A stretch of 64,000 nucleotides of DNA, taken from NCBI GenBank assembly GCA_023249375.1, contig JAHFCT010000009.1:21639-85638 (forward strand), given 5' to 3'. The notes beneath the pieces are model-generated. The model had not been told where the DNA came from. It worked only from the letters and a program-made list of their open reading frames with translations, and made no database searches. This document shows positions 16,359 to 25,492 of this stretch, piece by piece (position 1 is the first letter of the stretch; each line of letters begins with the position of its first letter). The translations under genes were made by a program, and so were the position numbers. Source of the DNA: Gemmatimonadota bacterium (GTDB taxonomy: Bacteria; Gemmatimonadota; Gemmatimonadetes; Gemmatimonadales; Gemmatimonadaceae).

Positions 16359-18821
16359 ATGACGGCGCGACGCGGCCTCGCGCTTGCCGGCGCGGCGCTC
16401 GCGCTGGCGCTCATCGCGGGGCGCGTGCTCGCGCACGCCTACGCCGAGTGGGCGTGGTTCGGCGCGCTGGGGGCCGGGTCGGTGTGGACCGTGCGGTTCG
16501 TCGCGCTGACCACGCTGCGCACCGGACTCTTCGCCGCGTCGTTTGTCTTTGCATTCGTCAACCTGTTCGTGATGCGGAGTTCCATTGTTTCGCTCGTCCT
16601 GCCGCGCCGCGTCGCGAACCTCGAGATTGGCGAAGCGATTTCGAGCCGCCAGCTTACGGGCACGGCCGCGCTGCTGAGCACGGTGATTGCCGCCATCGTC
16701 GCGCTGCCGCAGCGCGATTGGGTGGCGTTGGTGCGCGCGCAGTGGGCCACCACACTCGGAGAAAGCGACCCGTATCTCAATCGCGACATCGCGTTCTGGA
16801 CCGGGTGGCTGCCGTTCGAGCGCACGATGCACGAATGGGCGGTCACGCTGGCTGTTGTCGTGGGCGCCACGGTAGTGACGCTCTATGCACTGACGCCATC
16901 GATGCACGTGCAGCGTGGACGGCTGCACGTCTCCACCTGGGTGCGACGGCACTTCGCGCTCTACTCGGCGTTTCTGCTGGTGCTGGTCGCCTGGGGCTAC
17001 CGCCTCGACTCGTTCGATCTGCTGATCCACGGCAGCGGCCTGCGTGAAGCGTTCGTCGCGTTCGATCATCGCGTGCTGTATCCGTACTACATCGCGCTCG
17101 GCATCGGCACGGCGGCCGTTGGCGTGCTGGTCGCGTGGACCGGATGGATGGGGTACCAGCGCGCCACGCTCGGCGCGCTGCTCATCGTGCTGGTTGCCGG
17201 ACCGCTCGGCCGGCTCGGACTTCCGCTGCTCGACCGACGCGCCGCGACGGAGCGCGAGCGTTCGTCGCTCGATCGTCCGTATCTGCACGCGCGGGCACTC
17301 TACACGCGCCGCGCGTTCCGTGTCGACGACATCATCCTCGGCGCGGGAGCCGACAGCCTGCGCGTTCCGCAGGAGGCGCTGTCGCGCCGCGTCAGCGGAT
17401 GGGATCCCGCCGCACTCGCACTCTCGGTGGGCGACGAACCCGGGCTCACGCCCACGATGGGCGCCGGCGCGTGGCGCATCGCGGGCGGCGATTCACTGCG
17501 TGCGGTCGTCGTCTATGGCGGCGGCGCAGCCGAAACGTCGCGACGACCGCTCGTTGTCCAGGAGGCCGACCCCGCGGATGCCGACGAGCGCGGCGCGCCA
17601 TGGCCGTCCGGTTCGCCGACCATGGTGACGCTGCCACCGCTGACCGTCGGACTCGACGTGGCACCCGTGGCGGTGGTGAGCGATACGCTCGGCCGCCTCG
17701 CCGCGCCGCCGTTCAGCGCGGGCTGGCGTCGCATCGCGCTGGCGTGGGGCGTGCGCAACCTGCGACTGGCGTTCAGTGATGCGGATCCGCCGCGCGCACG
17801 TTTGCTTGTCCGCCGCGACGTGCGTGAGCGCGTGCAGGCCGTGCTGCCGTTCTTCACGGCAGGCACCACGCCGCAGGCGCTCGTTGTACACGATTCGTTG
17901 TGGTGGTGCGTGGAGTTGTTCAATGCGAGCGTTGACTATCCGCTGACCGAACCGGTGTTGCTGGCCGGCGCGCAGCAGCGCATGGCCGTGCCGGCCGGCA
18001 TCGCCCTCGTGAATGCGCACAGCGGCCGGCTGCAAGTGGTACTGCCGGAACACCCCGACAAGATGACGCGCTGGTGGCGCGATCATCTTCCGGCGCTCTT
18101 CGTCGCGCGCCGCGCGCTCGACGACGACGTACTCATGGCGCTGCCAGCGCCCGTCGACCGCGCCGTGGTGCAGGGCAATGCGCTCGGCCGGACGGGCTTC
18201 CGCAACGACACGCTGTCGGCGCGTCCGCTCTTTCATGCCGACGACGCCGATGCCGACTTGCTGCCGGGCGCCCCGACGCCGTTCGTCAGCGAGGCCGACG
18301 GCCATCCGTTGGCGTGGGGTGTGCCGGCCGTCGATGGCATGGATCGGGTGCGCGGCGTCTTTGTGGCGGTTGGCGGCCGGGAGCCGCGCATCGCGCTCGT
18401 GGAGCAGCCCGATTCGCTGCGGTGGACTGCGCTGCTCGATCACCTGCAGCGCGCCGCCGACTCCGCGCACATCAGCCGCACGCGCCGTCATCCGCGGCGC
18501 GGCCGCGTGCAGGTGGTGCCAACGACGGCGGGTCCGCTCGTCGTGCAGGCGTTCTATGAATGGCTCCCGGATCGCGCGCCGTCCCAAGCCGGCGTGGCGA
18601 TGATCGCCGCGGGCGCGCGGCACGCCGGCGCCACGCTGGCGGTCGTGCTCGGAGGCATTGGCCATGAGGCGCGCGCTGATGCCGGTTTGCGCACTCGCCT
18701 TGCACGATTGTACGCCGCGCTGCAGGAGGCCCGCCGCCGCGGCGATTGGGTGGCCTTTGGGCGCGCGATGGATGGGCTCGGCCGGCTGATCGAAGGTCGC
18801 GCCCCAGGTCCGGTGCCGTGA
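16359..18821 (+). CDS. UPF0182 (COG1615) family membrane protein
   Basis: This 820-residue protein of unknown function has about seven transmembrane helices in the first 290 residues, followed by a large Arg- and Ala-rich domain that is probably extracytoplasmic. The N-terminal architecture, the phrase LNRDIAFWTGWLPFER, and the C-terminal region with VVVQAFYEWLPDR and a short helical tail match the UPF0182 family. The ATG one base after the mutase stop removes 78 codons that would overlap that gene. Length is a little below the usual 900 or more. No catalytic motif is evident; co-transcription with the mutase may hint at an envelope role. Confidence 0.82.
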   Translation: MTARRGLALAGAALALALIAGRVLAHAYAEWAWFGALGAGSVWTVRFVALTTLRTGLFAASFVFAFVNLFVMRSSIVSLVLPRRVANLEIGEAISSRQLTGTAALLSTVIAAIVALPQRDWVALVRAQWATTLGESDPYLNRDIAFWTGWLPFERTMHEWAVTLAVVVGATVVTLYALTPSMHVQRGRLHVSTWVRRHFALYSAFLLVLVAWGYRLDSFDLLIHGSGLREAFVAFDHRVLYPYYIALGIGTAAVGVLVAWTGWMGYQRATLGALLIVLVAGPLGRLGLPLLDRRAATERERSSLDRPYLHARALYTRRAFRVDDIILGAGADSLRVPQEALSRRVSGWDPAALALSVGDEPGLTPTMGAGAWRIAGGDSLRAVVVYGGGAAETSRRPLVVQEADPADADERGAPWPSGSPTMVTLPPLTVGLDVAPVAVVSDTLGRLAAPPFSAGWRRIALAWGVRNLRLAFSDADPPRARLLVRRDVRERVQAVLPFFTAGTTPQALVVHDSLWWCVELFNASVDYPLTEPVLLAGAQQRMAVPAGIALVNAHSGRLQVVLPEHPDKMTRWWRDHLPALFVARRALDDDVLMALPAPVDRAVVQGNALGRTGFRNDTLSARPLFHADDADADLLPGAPTPFVSEADGHPLAWGVPAVDGMDRVRGVFVAVGGREPRIALVEQPDSLRWTALLDHLQRAADSAHISRTRRHPRRGRVQVVPTTAGPLVVQAFYEWLPDRAPSQAGVAMIAAGARHAGATLAVVLGGIGHEARADAGLRTRLARLYAALQEARRRGDWVAFGRAMDGLGRLIEGRAPGPVP

Positions 18822-18942
18822 GGCGCGTGCGTTGTTCGTGACCCACCGGGCTGCGTGCTTCTCAGAAAACCCTACGCGCCGTAAGGGCTCTCGGACCTCC
18901 CGATAGCAGACGCACAACGGTAATTTCCAGAGGCTGTCATTG

Positions 18943-18961
18943 ACCGGCGCCGCTCGGCGCC
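18943..18961 (+). promoter_or_regulatory. GC hairpin in the sucC leader
   Basis: A CGGCGCC repeat separated by GCT can fold into a compact GC hairpin 25 nt upstream of the sucC start. A TTGACC just before it (from about 18938) could be a -35 element, but no good -10 follows. The other 120 nt after UPF0182 show only a weak imperfect hairpin near 18869-18889. Confidence 0.35.
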
Positions 18962-18985
18962 GTGAACATCTCCCTCGGAGTTCCC

Positions 18986-20131
18986 GTGAACATCCACGAA
19001 TATCAGGCGAAGGAGATCCTCCGCGGATTCGGCGTGCCGATTCCTGCCGGCAAGATCGCCACGACGCCTGTTGAAGCTGAAGCCATCGCGAAGGAGCTGG
19101 GCGTCGCGGTGATGGTGAAGGCGCAGGTGCACGCCGGCGGCCGCGGCAAGGCGGGCGGCGTGAAGTTCTGCAAGAATCCGGCGGAAGCGAAGGAGAAGGC
19201 CACCGCGATTCTCGGTATGCAGATCAAAGGGCTGACGGTCGAGAAAGTGCTCGTTACGGTCGCCGCCGACATCGGCAGCGAAGCGTACGTCGGCATCATC
19301 GTCGATCGCCAGCGCAAGAAGCCGGTGTTCATGGTGTCGGCCGCCGGTGGCATCGACATCGAGCAGGTCGCGGCCCAGACGCCTGAGAAGATCCTCTATC
19401 TCCCCGTGGACACGCGCTACGGGCTGCGCGGATTCGAAGCCATGCGCATGGGGTTCTTCCTCTACAGCGACGTCAAGTTGGCCAAGCAGGCGGCCAAGAT
19501 CATGCAGCAGCTCTACGCGGCGTTCATGGCGAGCGGCTGCTCGCTGGCGGAGATCAACCCGCTCGTTGCCACGCCCACCGGTGAATTGATCGCGGTGGAC
19601 GGCAAGATGGTCGTTGACGACAACGAACTCGACCGCCACGCCGACATCGAGGCGTTGCGCGACGTGTCATCGGAGGCGCCATCCGAAGTGGACGCCCGCA
19701 ACTGCAACCTCACGTTCATCAAGCTCGACGGAAACGTGGGCTGCGTGGTGAACGGCGCCGGCCTCGCGATGGCCACCATGGACCTCGTGAAGTACTACGG
19801 CGGCGAGCCGGCGAACTTCCTCGACATCGGCGGGTCGTCGAATCCGGAGAAGGTGGTGAACGCGCTGCGTATCATCACCGCGGATCCGAACGTGAAGTGC
19901 ATTCTGTTCAACATTTTCGGCGGTATCACGCGCACCGATGACGTGGCCAACGGCATCGTCACGGCCACCAAGGCGAATCCGCTGAAGGTGCCGATCGTGA
20001 TCCGTCTTACCGGCACCAACGAAGAGATCGCCATGAAGATCCTCACCGAGAACGGCTTCTCGGCGTCGGCCGACATGGATGAAGCCGTCGTGAAGGCTGT
20101 TGCGATGGCGAAGGGAGGACAGGCCGCGTGA
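18986..20131 (+). CDS. sucC: Succinyl-CoA synthetase beta subunit
   Basis: This 381-residue ADP/GDP-forming subunit makes succinate plus ATP from succinyl-CoA in the TCA cycle. The GTG at 18986 was chosen because it gives [16 protein letters not shown], the family N terminus, and has a CGGAG element 5-10 nt upstream. An in-frame GTG at 18962 begins with the same bases (GTGAACATC) and would add eight residues. The ATP-grasp region [17 protein letters not shown] and the C-terminal [17 protein letters not shown] are intact. The stop overlaps sucD as GTGA. Confidence 0.95.
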   Translation: MNIHEYQAKEILRGFGVPIPAGKIATTPVEAEAIAKELGVAVMVKAQVHAGGRGKAGGVKFCKNPAEAKEKATAILGMQIKGLTVEKVLVTVAADIGSEAYVGIIVDRQRKKPVFMVSAAGGIDIEQVAAQTPEKILYLPVDTRYGLRGFEAMRMGFFLYSDVKLAKQAAKIMQQLYAAFMASGCSLAEINPLVATPTGELIAVDGKMVVDDNELDRHADIEALRDVSSEAPSEVDARNCNLTFIKLDGNVGCVVNGAGLAMATMDLVKYYGGEPANFLDIGGSSNPEKVVNALRIITADPNVKCILFNIFGGITRTDDVANGIVTATKANPLKVPIVIRLTGTNEEIAMKILTENGFSASADMDEAVVKAVAMAKGGQAA

Positions 20132-21000
20132 GCATCTTCATCAATAAGGACACCAAGCTGGTGGTGCAGGGGATCACGGGCCGCGACGGCTCGTTCCACA
20201 CCAAGCAGGCCATGGAGTACGGCACCAACGTCGTCGCCGGCGTCACGCCCGGGAAGGGCGGCCAGATGTTCGAAGGCACGGTGCCGATCTTCAACAACGT
20301 GTACGACGCGGTCGCCAAGACGGGTGCCAACACGTCGGTCATCTACGTGCCGCCGATGGGCGCGGCCGACGCCATCATGGAAGCGGTCGACGCCGGCTGC
20401 GCCACCGTGGTCTGCATCACGGAAGGCGTGCCGGTGCTCGACATGACTCGCGTGTATCCCTTCGTCAAGGAAAAGGGCGCGCGCCTCATCGGCCCCAACT
20501 GCCCGGGCGTGATTTCTCCGGGGCAGGCAAAGGTCGGCATCATCCCGGGGCGTATCTGCATTCCGGGCAATGTCGGCGTGGTCAGCCGGTCCGGCACGCT
20601 CACCTATGAAGTCGTCTATCAGCTCACGCGCGCCGGCATCGGCCAGACCACGTGCGTTGGCATCGGTGGCGATCCGATCAACGGCACCAACTTCATCGAT
20701 TGCCTCGACGCGTTCGAGAAGGACCCGAACACGCACGCGGTCGCCATGATGGGCGAGATTGGCGGCACCGACGAGCAGGAAGCGGCCGACTTCGTCAAGA
20801 ACAAGATGACCAAGCCCGTCGTCGGCTTCATCGCGGGTCAGACCGCGCCGCCGGGACGCCGTATGGGACACGCCGGCGCCATCATCTCGGGTTCGGCAGG
20901 CACGGCCGCCGAGAAGATCGAGGCCTTCAAGGCCGCGGGCATCGGCGTTGCCGTCCGCCCGATGGACTTTGTGGAACTCATCAAGGCAAAGCTGAAGTAG
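20128..21000 (+). CDS. sucD: Succinyl-CoA synthetase alpha subunit
   Basis: This 290-residue CoA-binding subunit partners with SucC. The N-terminal Rossmann segment [22 protein letters not shown] and the phosphorylated histidine in [13 protein letters not shown] near residue 248 are conserved. It starts at a GTG that overlaps the sucC stop. Downstream lies an elaborate nested hairpin. Confidence 0.96.
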   Translation: MSIFINKDTKLVVQGITGRDGSFHTKQAMEYGTNVVAGVTPGKGGQMFEGTVPIFNNVYDAVAKTGANTSVIYVPPMGAADAIMEAVDAGCATVVCITEGVPVLDMTRVYPFVKEKGARLIGPNCPGVISPGQAKVGIIPGRICIPGNVGVVSRSGTLTYEVVYQLTRAGIGQTTCVGIGGDPINGTNFIDCLDAFEKDPNTHAVAMMGEIGGTDEQEAADFVKNKMTKPVVGFIAGQTAPPGRRMGHAGAIISGSAGTAAEKIEAFKAAGIGVAVRPMDFVELIKAKLK

Positions 21001-21016
21001 TCCGTACTGCCGCTCA

Positions 21017-21090
21017 AGAAGGCCGAAGGACGCGAAGGAATGCGAAGGGACTGGCCGATCGGCCCCCTTCGCGGCCCTTCGCGCCCTTCT
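21017..21090 (+). repeat. Nested inverted repeat between sucD and ndk
   Basis: Three nested complementary arm pairs can be read: AGAAGG (21017-21022) with CCTTCT (21085-21090), CGCGAAGG (21031-21038) with CCTTCGCG (21076-21083), and GCGAAGGG (21042-21049) with CCCTTCGC (21065-21072). The centre is the palindrome GGCCGATCGGCC (21053-21064). The arms reuse a GCGAAGG word, so alternative pairings exist. It follows sucD closely and may act as a terminator or RNA stabiliser, or be a REP-like element. Confidence 0.75.
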
Positions 21091-21136
21091 ATCTTTGTGG
21101 TGGCACTTTCCAACTGAACTGAGGACCAACCTGATC

Positions 21137-21556
21137 ATGGCCGGCAACCGCACCCTCGCGATCATCAAGCCCGACGCTTTTGGCTCGGGGAAGGCAGGCA
21201 AGATCATCGCGCATCTCGAGGCCCAGGGCTTTTCCGTCATCTGCGCCCGCGTCATTCATATGAGCACGGCCGAGGCCGGCGCCTTCTACGAAGTGCACAA
21301 GGGGCGCCCGTTCTATGGCGAACTGGTGGAGTTCATGAGTTCCGGCCCGTGCATGCCCATGGTGCTGCAAAAGGCCGACGCGGTGGCGGCGTATCGCGCT
21401 GCCATCGGCGCCACCGACCCCGCTGAAGCGGCCGACGGAACGGTCCGCAAACTGTACGCCGAGTCGAAGGGGCGCAACGCGGTGCACGGGTCGGATTCCG
21501 ATGAGAACGCGCGCCACGAGGGGATGTTCTTCTTCGGCGCCGCGGCACTGATCTGA
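21137..21556 (+). CDS. ndk: Nucleoside diphosphate kinase
   Basis: This 139-residue enzyme transfers gamma-phosphate between NTPs and NDPs. It begins MAGNRTLAIIKPDAF, and the active-site phosphohistidine is in RNAVHGSDS near residue 116. The ATG at 21137 gives the standard length; 14 further codons are open upstream but lack family similarity. The segment EFMSSGPCMPMVLQ is conserved. It is probably monocistronic or follows sucCD. Confidence 0.95.
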   Translation: MAGNRTLAIIKPDAFGSGKAGKIIAHLEAQGFSVICARVIHMSTAEAGAFYEVHKGRPFYGELVEFMSSGPCMPMVLQKADAVAAYRAAIGATDPAEAADGTVRKLYAESKGRNAVHGSDSDENARHEGMFFFGAAALI

Positions 21557-21581
21557 GTCCGAGCGAGAAAAGCCCTAAGTC

Positions 21582-21626
21582 TAGGTCATTCCAGAACTTG
21601 ACCCTAGGTCTCACCCCGAGTACCTT
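21582..21626 (+). promoter_or_regulatory. Promoter and candidate operator of fatty acid operon
   Basis: TTGACC (21598-21603), a 17-bp spacer and TACCTT (21621-21626) form a promoter whose start point would fall at or next to the ATG at 21635, so the yceD mRNA may be leaderless. GGTCA and TGACC form an inverted repeat with a 10-bp spacer overlapping the -35, and CTAGGTC occurs twice (near 21581 and 21605). These suggest a regulator site controlling phospholipid synthesis. Confidence 0.5.
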
Positions 21627-21634
21627 ACTTGGCT

Positions 21635-22153
21635 ATGCTGTCGTTTGACATTCGGTCGCTGGAACATGAGGCAGCCACGGTAGATGCCGTGTTGCCTGCC
21701 AATGATGGCGTCTGGATTGACGAGGACATTCTCCGTCCGTTGGGCGAAGGCATCCGGGTAACCGGGCGCCTCTCGGCCGCCGGGTCGGGGCGGTACTACT
21801 TCAGTGGGCATCTCTCGGGTGCCACGCATCAGGAGTGCCGGCGTTGTCTCGCCCCGGCGCAGGCCGCGGTGAACGCCGAAATGCATGTGCTGTACGCCGA
21901 ATCTGGCGGTGAGGATGATGACGACCCGGATGTGTTCCCTGTGGGGGGCGCCAAGGGCGATGTCATCGACCTGACCGCCGCTGTACGAGAGCAGTGGCTG
22001 CTGGAAGTTCCACCATTTCTGCTGTGCCGCCCGGACTGCAAGGGCCTATGCCTGAAATGTGGAGCCGATCTCAATGCCGGAGCGTGCAGCTGCGCGCCGG
22101 ACGCCGATCCCCGATGGGATGCGCTGCGGAAGGTCCGCGGCTCGCCCGAATAA
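21635..22153 (+). CDS. yceD: YceD/DUF177 family protein
   Basis: This 172-residue protein has the YceD (DUF177) fold, known to accompany rpmF and, in some bacteria and plastids, linked to 23S rRNA or L32 metabolism. Cys pairs in CRRCLAP near residue 72 and RPDCKGLCLKCGADLNAGAC near 135 resemble the family metal-binding positions. ATG 21635 is chosen because the promoter predicts a leaderless start there; a TTG two codons upstream is the alternative. It heads the rpmF-plsX-fab operon. Confidence 0.88.
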   Translation: MLSFDIRSLEHEAATVDAVLPANDGVWIDEDILRPLGEGIRVTGRLSAAGSGRYYFSGHLSGATHQECRRCLAPAQAAVNAEMHVLYAESGGEDDDDPDVFPVGGAKGDVIDLTAAVREQWLLEVPPFLLCRPDCKGLCLKCGADLNAGACSCAPDADPRWDALRKVRGSPE

Positions 22154-22176
22154 CTTGACCCTGTCACGAGACGACG

Positions 22177-22359
22177 ATGGCCGTCCCGAAGAGAAAAACT
22201 TCCAAGCGTAAGAAGCGGGCCCGCAACACGCACAAAAAGGCCCCGGCGATCAACATCCAGGCCTGCCCGAAGTGCGGCGCCCAGAAGCGGCCGCATCGCG
22301 TCTGCGCTGAGTGCGGCTTCTACGCCGGCGAGCAGCGGGTCAAGACGAAGGAAAGCTGA
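22177..22359 (+). CDS. rpmF: 50S ribosomal protein L32
   Basis: This 60-residue ribosomal protein has the typical basic N terminus AVPKRKTSKRKKRARNTH and a four-Cys zinc ribbon, CPKCGAQKRPHRVCAECG. It is placed, as in many bacteria, between yceD and plsX, which ties ribosome production to lipid synthesis. The stop is followed after 2 nt by the plsX start. Confidence 0.97.
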   Translation: MAVPKRKTSKRKKRARNTHKKAPAINIQACPKCGAQKRPHRVCAECGFYAGEQRVKTKES

Positions 22360-22361
22360 CG

Positions 22362-23387
22362 TTGGCGCGCATCGCGTTGGACGCCATGGGGGGCGATCAT
22401 GCCCCCACGGCGACGATTGCCGGCGCACTGCTCGCCCTTCAGGAACTCCCTCCCGAGCACGTCATTCAGCTGGTCGGCCGCACGGATGCCATCCGCGCGG
22501 AACTTGACGCGCAGCTGGCGGCGGCGTTGCCGGCTGTCCGTGAGCAAGCGGGCCGCCTGACCATCGTCGAGGCCGCCGAAGTGATCGAGATGACCGACAA
22601 GCCGTCGGTCGCGATCCGCGGCAAGCCCAACAGCTCGATGGCCGTGGGACTGCGCCTGCAAGTGGACGGTCAGTCTGACGCATTCGTCAGCGCGGGCAAT
22701 ACCGGCGCGCAGATGGCGGCCTCCACGTTCATCCTGCGCCTGCACGACGGCCTCACGCGTCCCGCCATCGGCACGCTGTTTCCCAGCGCACGCGTCCCGG
22801 TGGTTGTGCTCGACAGTGGCGCCAACGTCGATTGCTCCGCCAGCGAGCTCGTGCAATTCGCGCGACTAGGTGCGGTGTACGCCGAGGATGTGCTCGGGCG
22901 CCCGAACCCCGCCATCGCGATGCTGTCAGTGGGTGAAGAGCCGGAGAAGGGCAACGCCGCCGTCAAAGAGGCGCATCGCGAATTGGCGTCAGGCTCAGGC
23001 CTCAACTTCATTGGCAACGTCGAAGGGCGTGACCTACCGATGGGGATGTGCGACCGCGGTCCGGTAGACGTCGTGGTCTGCGATGGCTTCGTCGGCAACG
23101 TGCTGCTGAAGTTCTATGAAGCGGTGCCCAAGCTGATCGTCGGCCTGCTCGTCAAGGGCGGCGTCGCCAAGGAACAGATCGGCGCGGCCTTCACTGGCCT
23201 CGATTACGCGGCGCACGGCGGCGCACCGCTGCTCGGCGTGAAAGGCGTCTCCATCATCTGTCACGGCAAGTCGTCGCCCGAGGCCATCAAGAACGGCATT
23301 CTCGTGGGGCTGCGCGCCTCGCAGTCGCGCATGAGCGACCACATTGGCCAGCGCCTCGCAGCCGGCATCCAGGGAACCCCCGCATGA
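22362..23387 (+). CDS. plsX: Phosphate acyltransferase
   Basis: This 341-residue enzyme makes acyl-phosphate from acyl-ACP, the first step of PlsX/PlsY phospholipid synthesis. It begins MARIALDAMGGDHAP, the family N terminus, which fixes an unusual TTG start at 22362 with AAGGAAAG as Shine-Dalgarno (22348-22355). Further signatures are AVGLRLQVDGQSDAFVSAGNTGA near 95 and DVVVCDGFVGNVLLK near 235. The stop overlaps fabH (ATGA). Confidence 0.95.
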   Translation: MARIALDAMGGDHAPTATIAGALLALQELPPEHVIQLVGRTDAIRAELDAQLAAALPAVREQAGRLTIVEAAEVIEMTDKPSVAIRGKPNSSMAVGLRLQVDGQSDAFVSAGNTGAQMAASTFILRLHDGLTRPAIGTLFPSARVPVVVLDSGANVDCSASELVQFARLGAVYAEDVLGRPNPAIAMLSVGEEPEKGNAAVKEAHRELASGSGLNFIGNVEGRDLPMGMCDRGPVDVVVCDGFVGNVLLKFYEAVPKLIVGLLVKGGVAKEQIGAAFTGLDYAAHGGAPLLGVKGVSIICHGKSSPEAIKNGILVGLRASQSRMSDHIGQRLAAGIQGTPA

Positions 23388-24373
23388 AGCGTCCGATCGC
23401 GATGATTGCCGGCACAGGTCACGCCGTGCCGAAGAAGGTCCTGACGAACAACGACTTCGCCGCGCTCGGCATCGACACGAACGACGAGTGGATCACGGAT
23501 CGCACGGGCATCAAGCAGCGTTATATCGCCGGTGAGGGCGAATCGCTGACGTCGCTTTCGGCCGACGCCGCGCGCATCGCGATGAAGGCGGCCGGGGTCA
23601 CGGCCCCGGAACTCGACATCATCGTGCTCGGCACGGCATCGCCCGACCGGCTGTTGCCAGCCACCGCAGTCGAGGTGCAGGCGGCCCTCGGCGCCACGCG
23701 CGCCGCCGCGTTCGACATTTCGGCGGCGTGCAGCGGCTGGGTCTATGGCATGCAGATCGCCGAAGGGCTGATGACACTCGGCAGCGCGGAGACGGTGCTC
23801 GTGATTGGATCGGAGACGCTCTCGCGCATCGTGAACTGGAAGGACCGCAATACGTGCGTGCTCTTCGGCGACGGCGCCGGCGCCACGGTGGTGAAGCGCT
23901 CGACGAAGGGGCGCGGCATTCTCTCGGCGTTCATGCGCAGCGACGGCACGCTCGCCGACCTGCTGCATCGCCCCGCGGGCGGATCGCTGCGCCCCGTGAC
24001 GCCCGAGGTGATTGCCGAAGGCAGCAACTGCATCACGATGGCGGGACGCGAGGTCTTCAAGAACGCCGTCCGCTCGATGGCCGAAGCGTGCGACCGCGCG
24101 CTCGACGGCGCCAAGCTGGCGTCGAGCGACATTGACCTGCTGATCCCGCATCAGGCCAACATCCGCATCATCGAAGCGACGGCCAAGCACGCCGGCATGC
24201 CGATGGAGAAGGTGTACGTGAACGTGGACCGCTACGGCAACACGTCGGCGGCGTCCATTCCGATCGCGCTCGACGAAGCGCTGCGTTCGGGACGCATCAA
24301 GGAAGGGATGACGGTGATGTTCGTCGCCTTTGGCGCGGGCTTCACGTGGGGCAGCCTGGTGGTGCGCTTCTGA
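23384..24373 (+). CDS. fabH: 3-oxoacyl-ACP synthase III
   Basis: This 329-residue KASIII condenses acetyl-CoA with malonyl-ACP to start fatty acid chains. The catalytic triad is visible: Cys in ISAACSGWVYGM near 114, His in IPHQANIRI near 256 and Asn in YGNTSAASIP near 286. The ATG overlaps the plsX stop. Confidence 0.96.
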   Translation: MKRPIAMIAGTGHAVPKKVLTNNDFAALGIDTNDEWITDRTGIKQRYIAGEGESLTSLSADAARIAMKAAGVTAPELDIIVLGTASPDRLLPATAVEVQAALGATRAAAFDISAACSGWVYGMQIAEGLMTLGSAETVLVIGSETLSRIVNWKDRNTCVLFGDGAGATVVKRSTKGRGILSAFMRSDGTLADLLHRPAGGSLRPVTPEVIAEGSNCITMAGREVFKNAVRSMAEACDRALDGAKLASSDIDLLIPHQANIRIIEATAKHAGMPMEKVYVNVDRYGNTSAASIPIALDEALRSGRIKEGMTVMFVAFGAGFTWGSLVVRF

Positions 24374-24427
24374 GTTGAACGCGGCCCCGCGGACCGTGCT
24401 GGTTCGCTGGGCCCCTGCCTGGTGTTC

Positions 24428-25369
24428 ATGCAACTACTCCTCCTGTTTCCCGGCCAGGGCTCACAAAAGCCCGGCATGGCCAAGGATCTTGCCGAGCATT
24501 TTCCCGCGGCGCGCGCGGTGTTCGCCGAGGCGGATGCCGCGCTCGGCACGTCGCTGTCGTCGCTGTGCTTCGACGGCCCGGCCGACGAGCTGACGCGCAC
24601 GCACAACGCGCAGCCGGCGTTGCTTGCCCACGGCGCGGCGGTGTGGGCTGTGGTGAAGGACACGGCCGCGCCGCACGTGGCGGCGGCGGCCGGCCACTCG
24701 CTGGGTGAGTTCTCGGCGTATCACGCCGCGGGATCGCTCTCGCTGACCGACGCGGTGCGTCTCGTGCGGAGGCGCGGCGAACTCATGTACGAGACCGGCG
24801 TGGCGCGTCCGGGTGCGATGGCCGCCATTCTCGGCGACCTGCAGCGGCCGATCGACGAGGTCTGCGCGGAGGCCAGCGCCGAGGGCGTCGTCGTGCCGGC
24901 GAACTACAATGCCATCGAGCAAGTGGTGATTTCGGGTGAGGTGGCGGGCGTCGAGCGGGGGATGGAGCTGGCGAAGGCCGCCGGCGCCAAGCGCGCAATT
25001 CGGCTGCAGGTGAGCGGGGCTTTTCATTCGCCGCTGATGCGGCCCGCCGAATCGGGGCTGGGCCAAGCCTTGGCGCACGCGGCGTGGCGCGCGCCAAGTT
25101 GGCCCGTGTATTCCAATGTGACGGCGGGCCCCGTGACGGACGCGACGACGGCGAATGACGTGTTGCTGCGCCAGCTCACATCGCCCGTGCGATGGGTGGC
25201 GGTCATTCACGCGATGGCGTCGGCCTACCCCGACGGCACGTTTGTCGAGATGGGGCCGGGCAACGTGCTCACTGGCCTCCTCAAGCGTCTCGCCCCCAAG
25301 CACGCCGCCAAGACCTGCGGCACGCTGGCGGAAGTCGAAGCACTCTTGTCGGCGCTGTCTCCCCCGTGA
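24428..25369 (+). CDS. fabD: Malonyl-CoA:ACP transacylase
   Basis: This 313-residue enzyme loads malonyl groups onto ACP. It begins MQLLLLFPGQGSQKPGMA; the nucleophile Ser is in AAGHSLGEFSAYHAAG near 91 and the His in SGAFHSPLM near 201. The ATG at 24428 is preferred over a GTG two codons upstream. It is separated from fabH by 54 nt, more than elsewhere in the operon. Confidence 0.95.
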   Translation: MQLLLLFPGQGSQKPGMAKDLAEHFPAARAVFAEADAALGTSLSSLCFDGPADELTRTHNAQPALLAHGAAVWAVVKDTAAPHVAAAAGHSLGEFSAYHAAGSLSLTDAVRLVRRRGELMYETGVARPGAMAAILGDLQRPIDEVCAEASAEGVVVPANYNAIEQVVISGEVAGVERGMELAKAAGAKRAIRLQVSGAFHSPLMRPAESGLGQALAHAAWRAPSWPVYSNVTAGPVTDATTANDVLLRQLTSPVRWVAVIHAMASAYPDGTFVEMGPGNVLTGLLKRLAPKHAAKTCGTLAEVEALLSALSPP

Positions 25370-25492
25370 TGCGGTGCGCGGCGCGCTCCGTCACCGCGGT
25401 GCATCCGGGTGCGGGACGGGCCGCCGCCGCACTCGGAGCTGGATCGTACGTACTGTGCTTGCTGTCCTTCTTCTAGAACGAGGCCCCTGATC

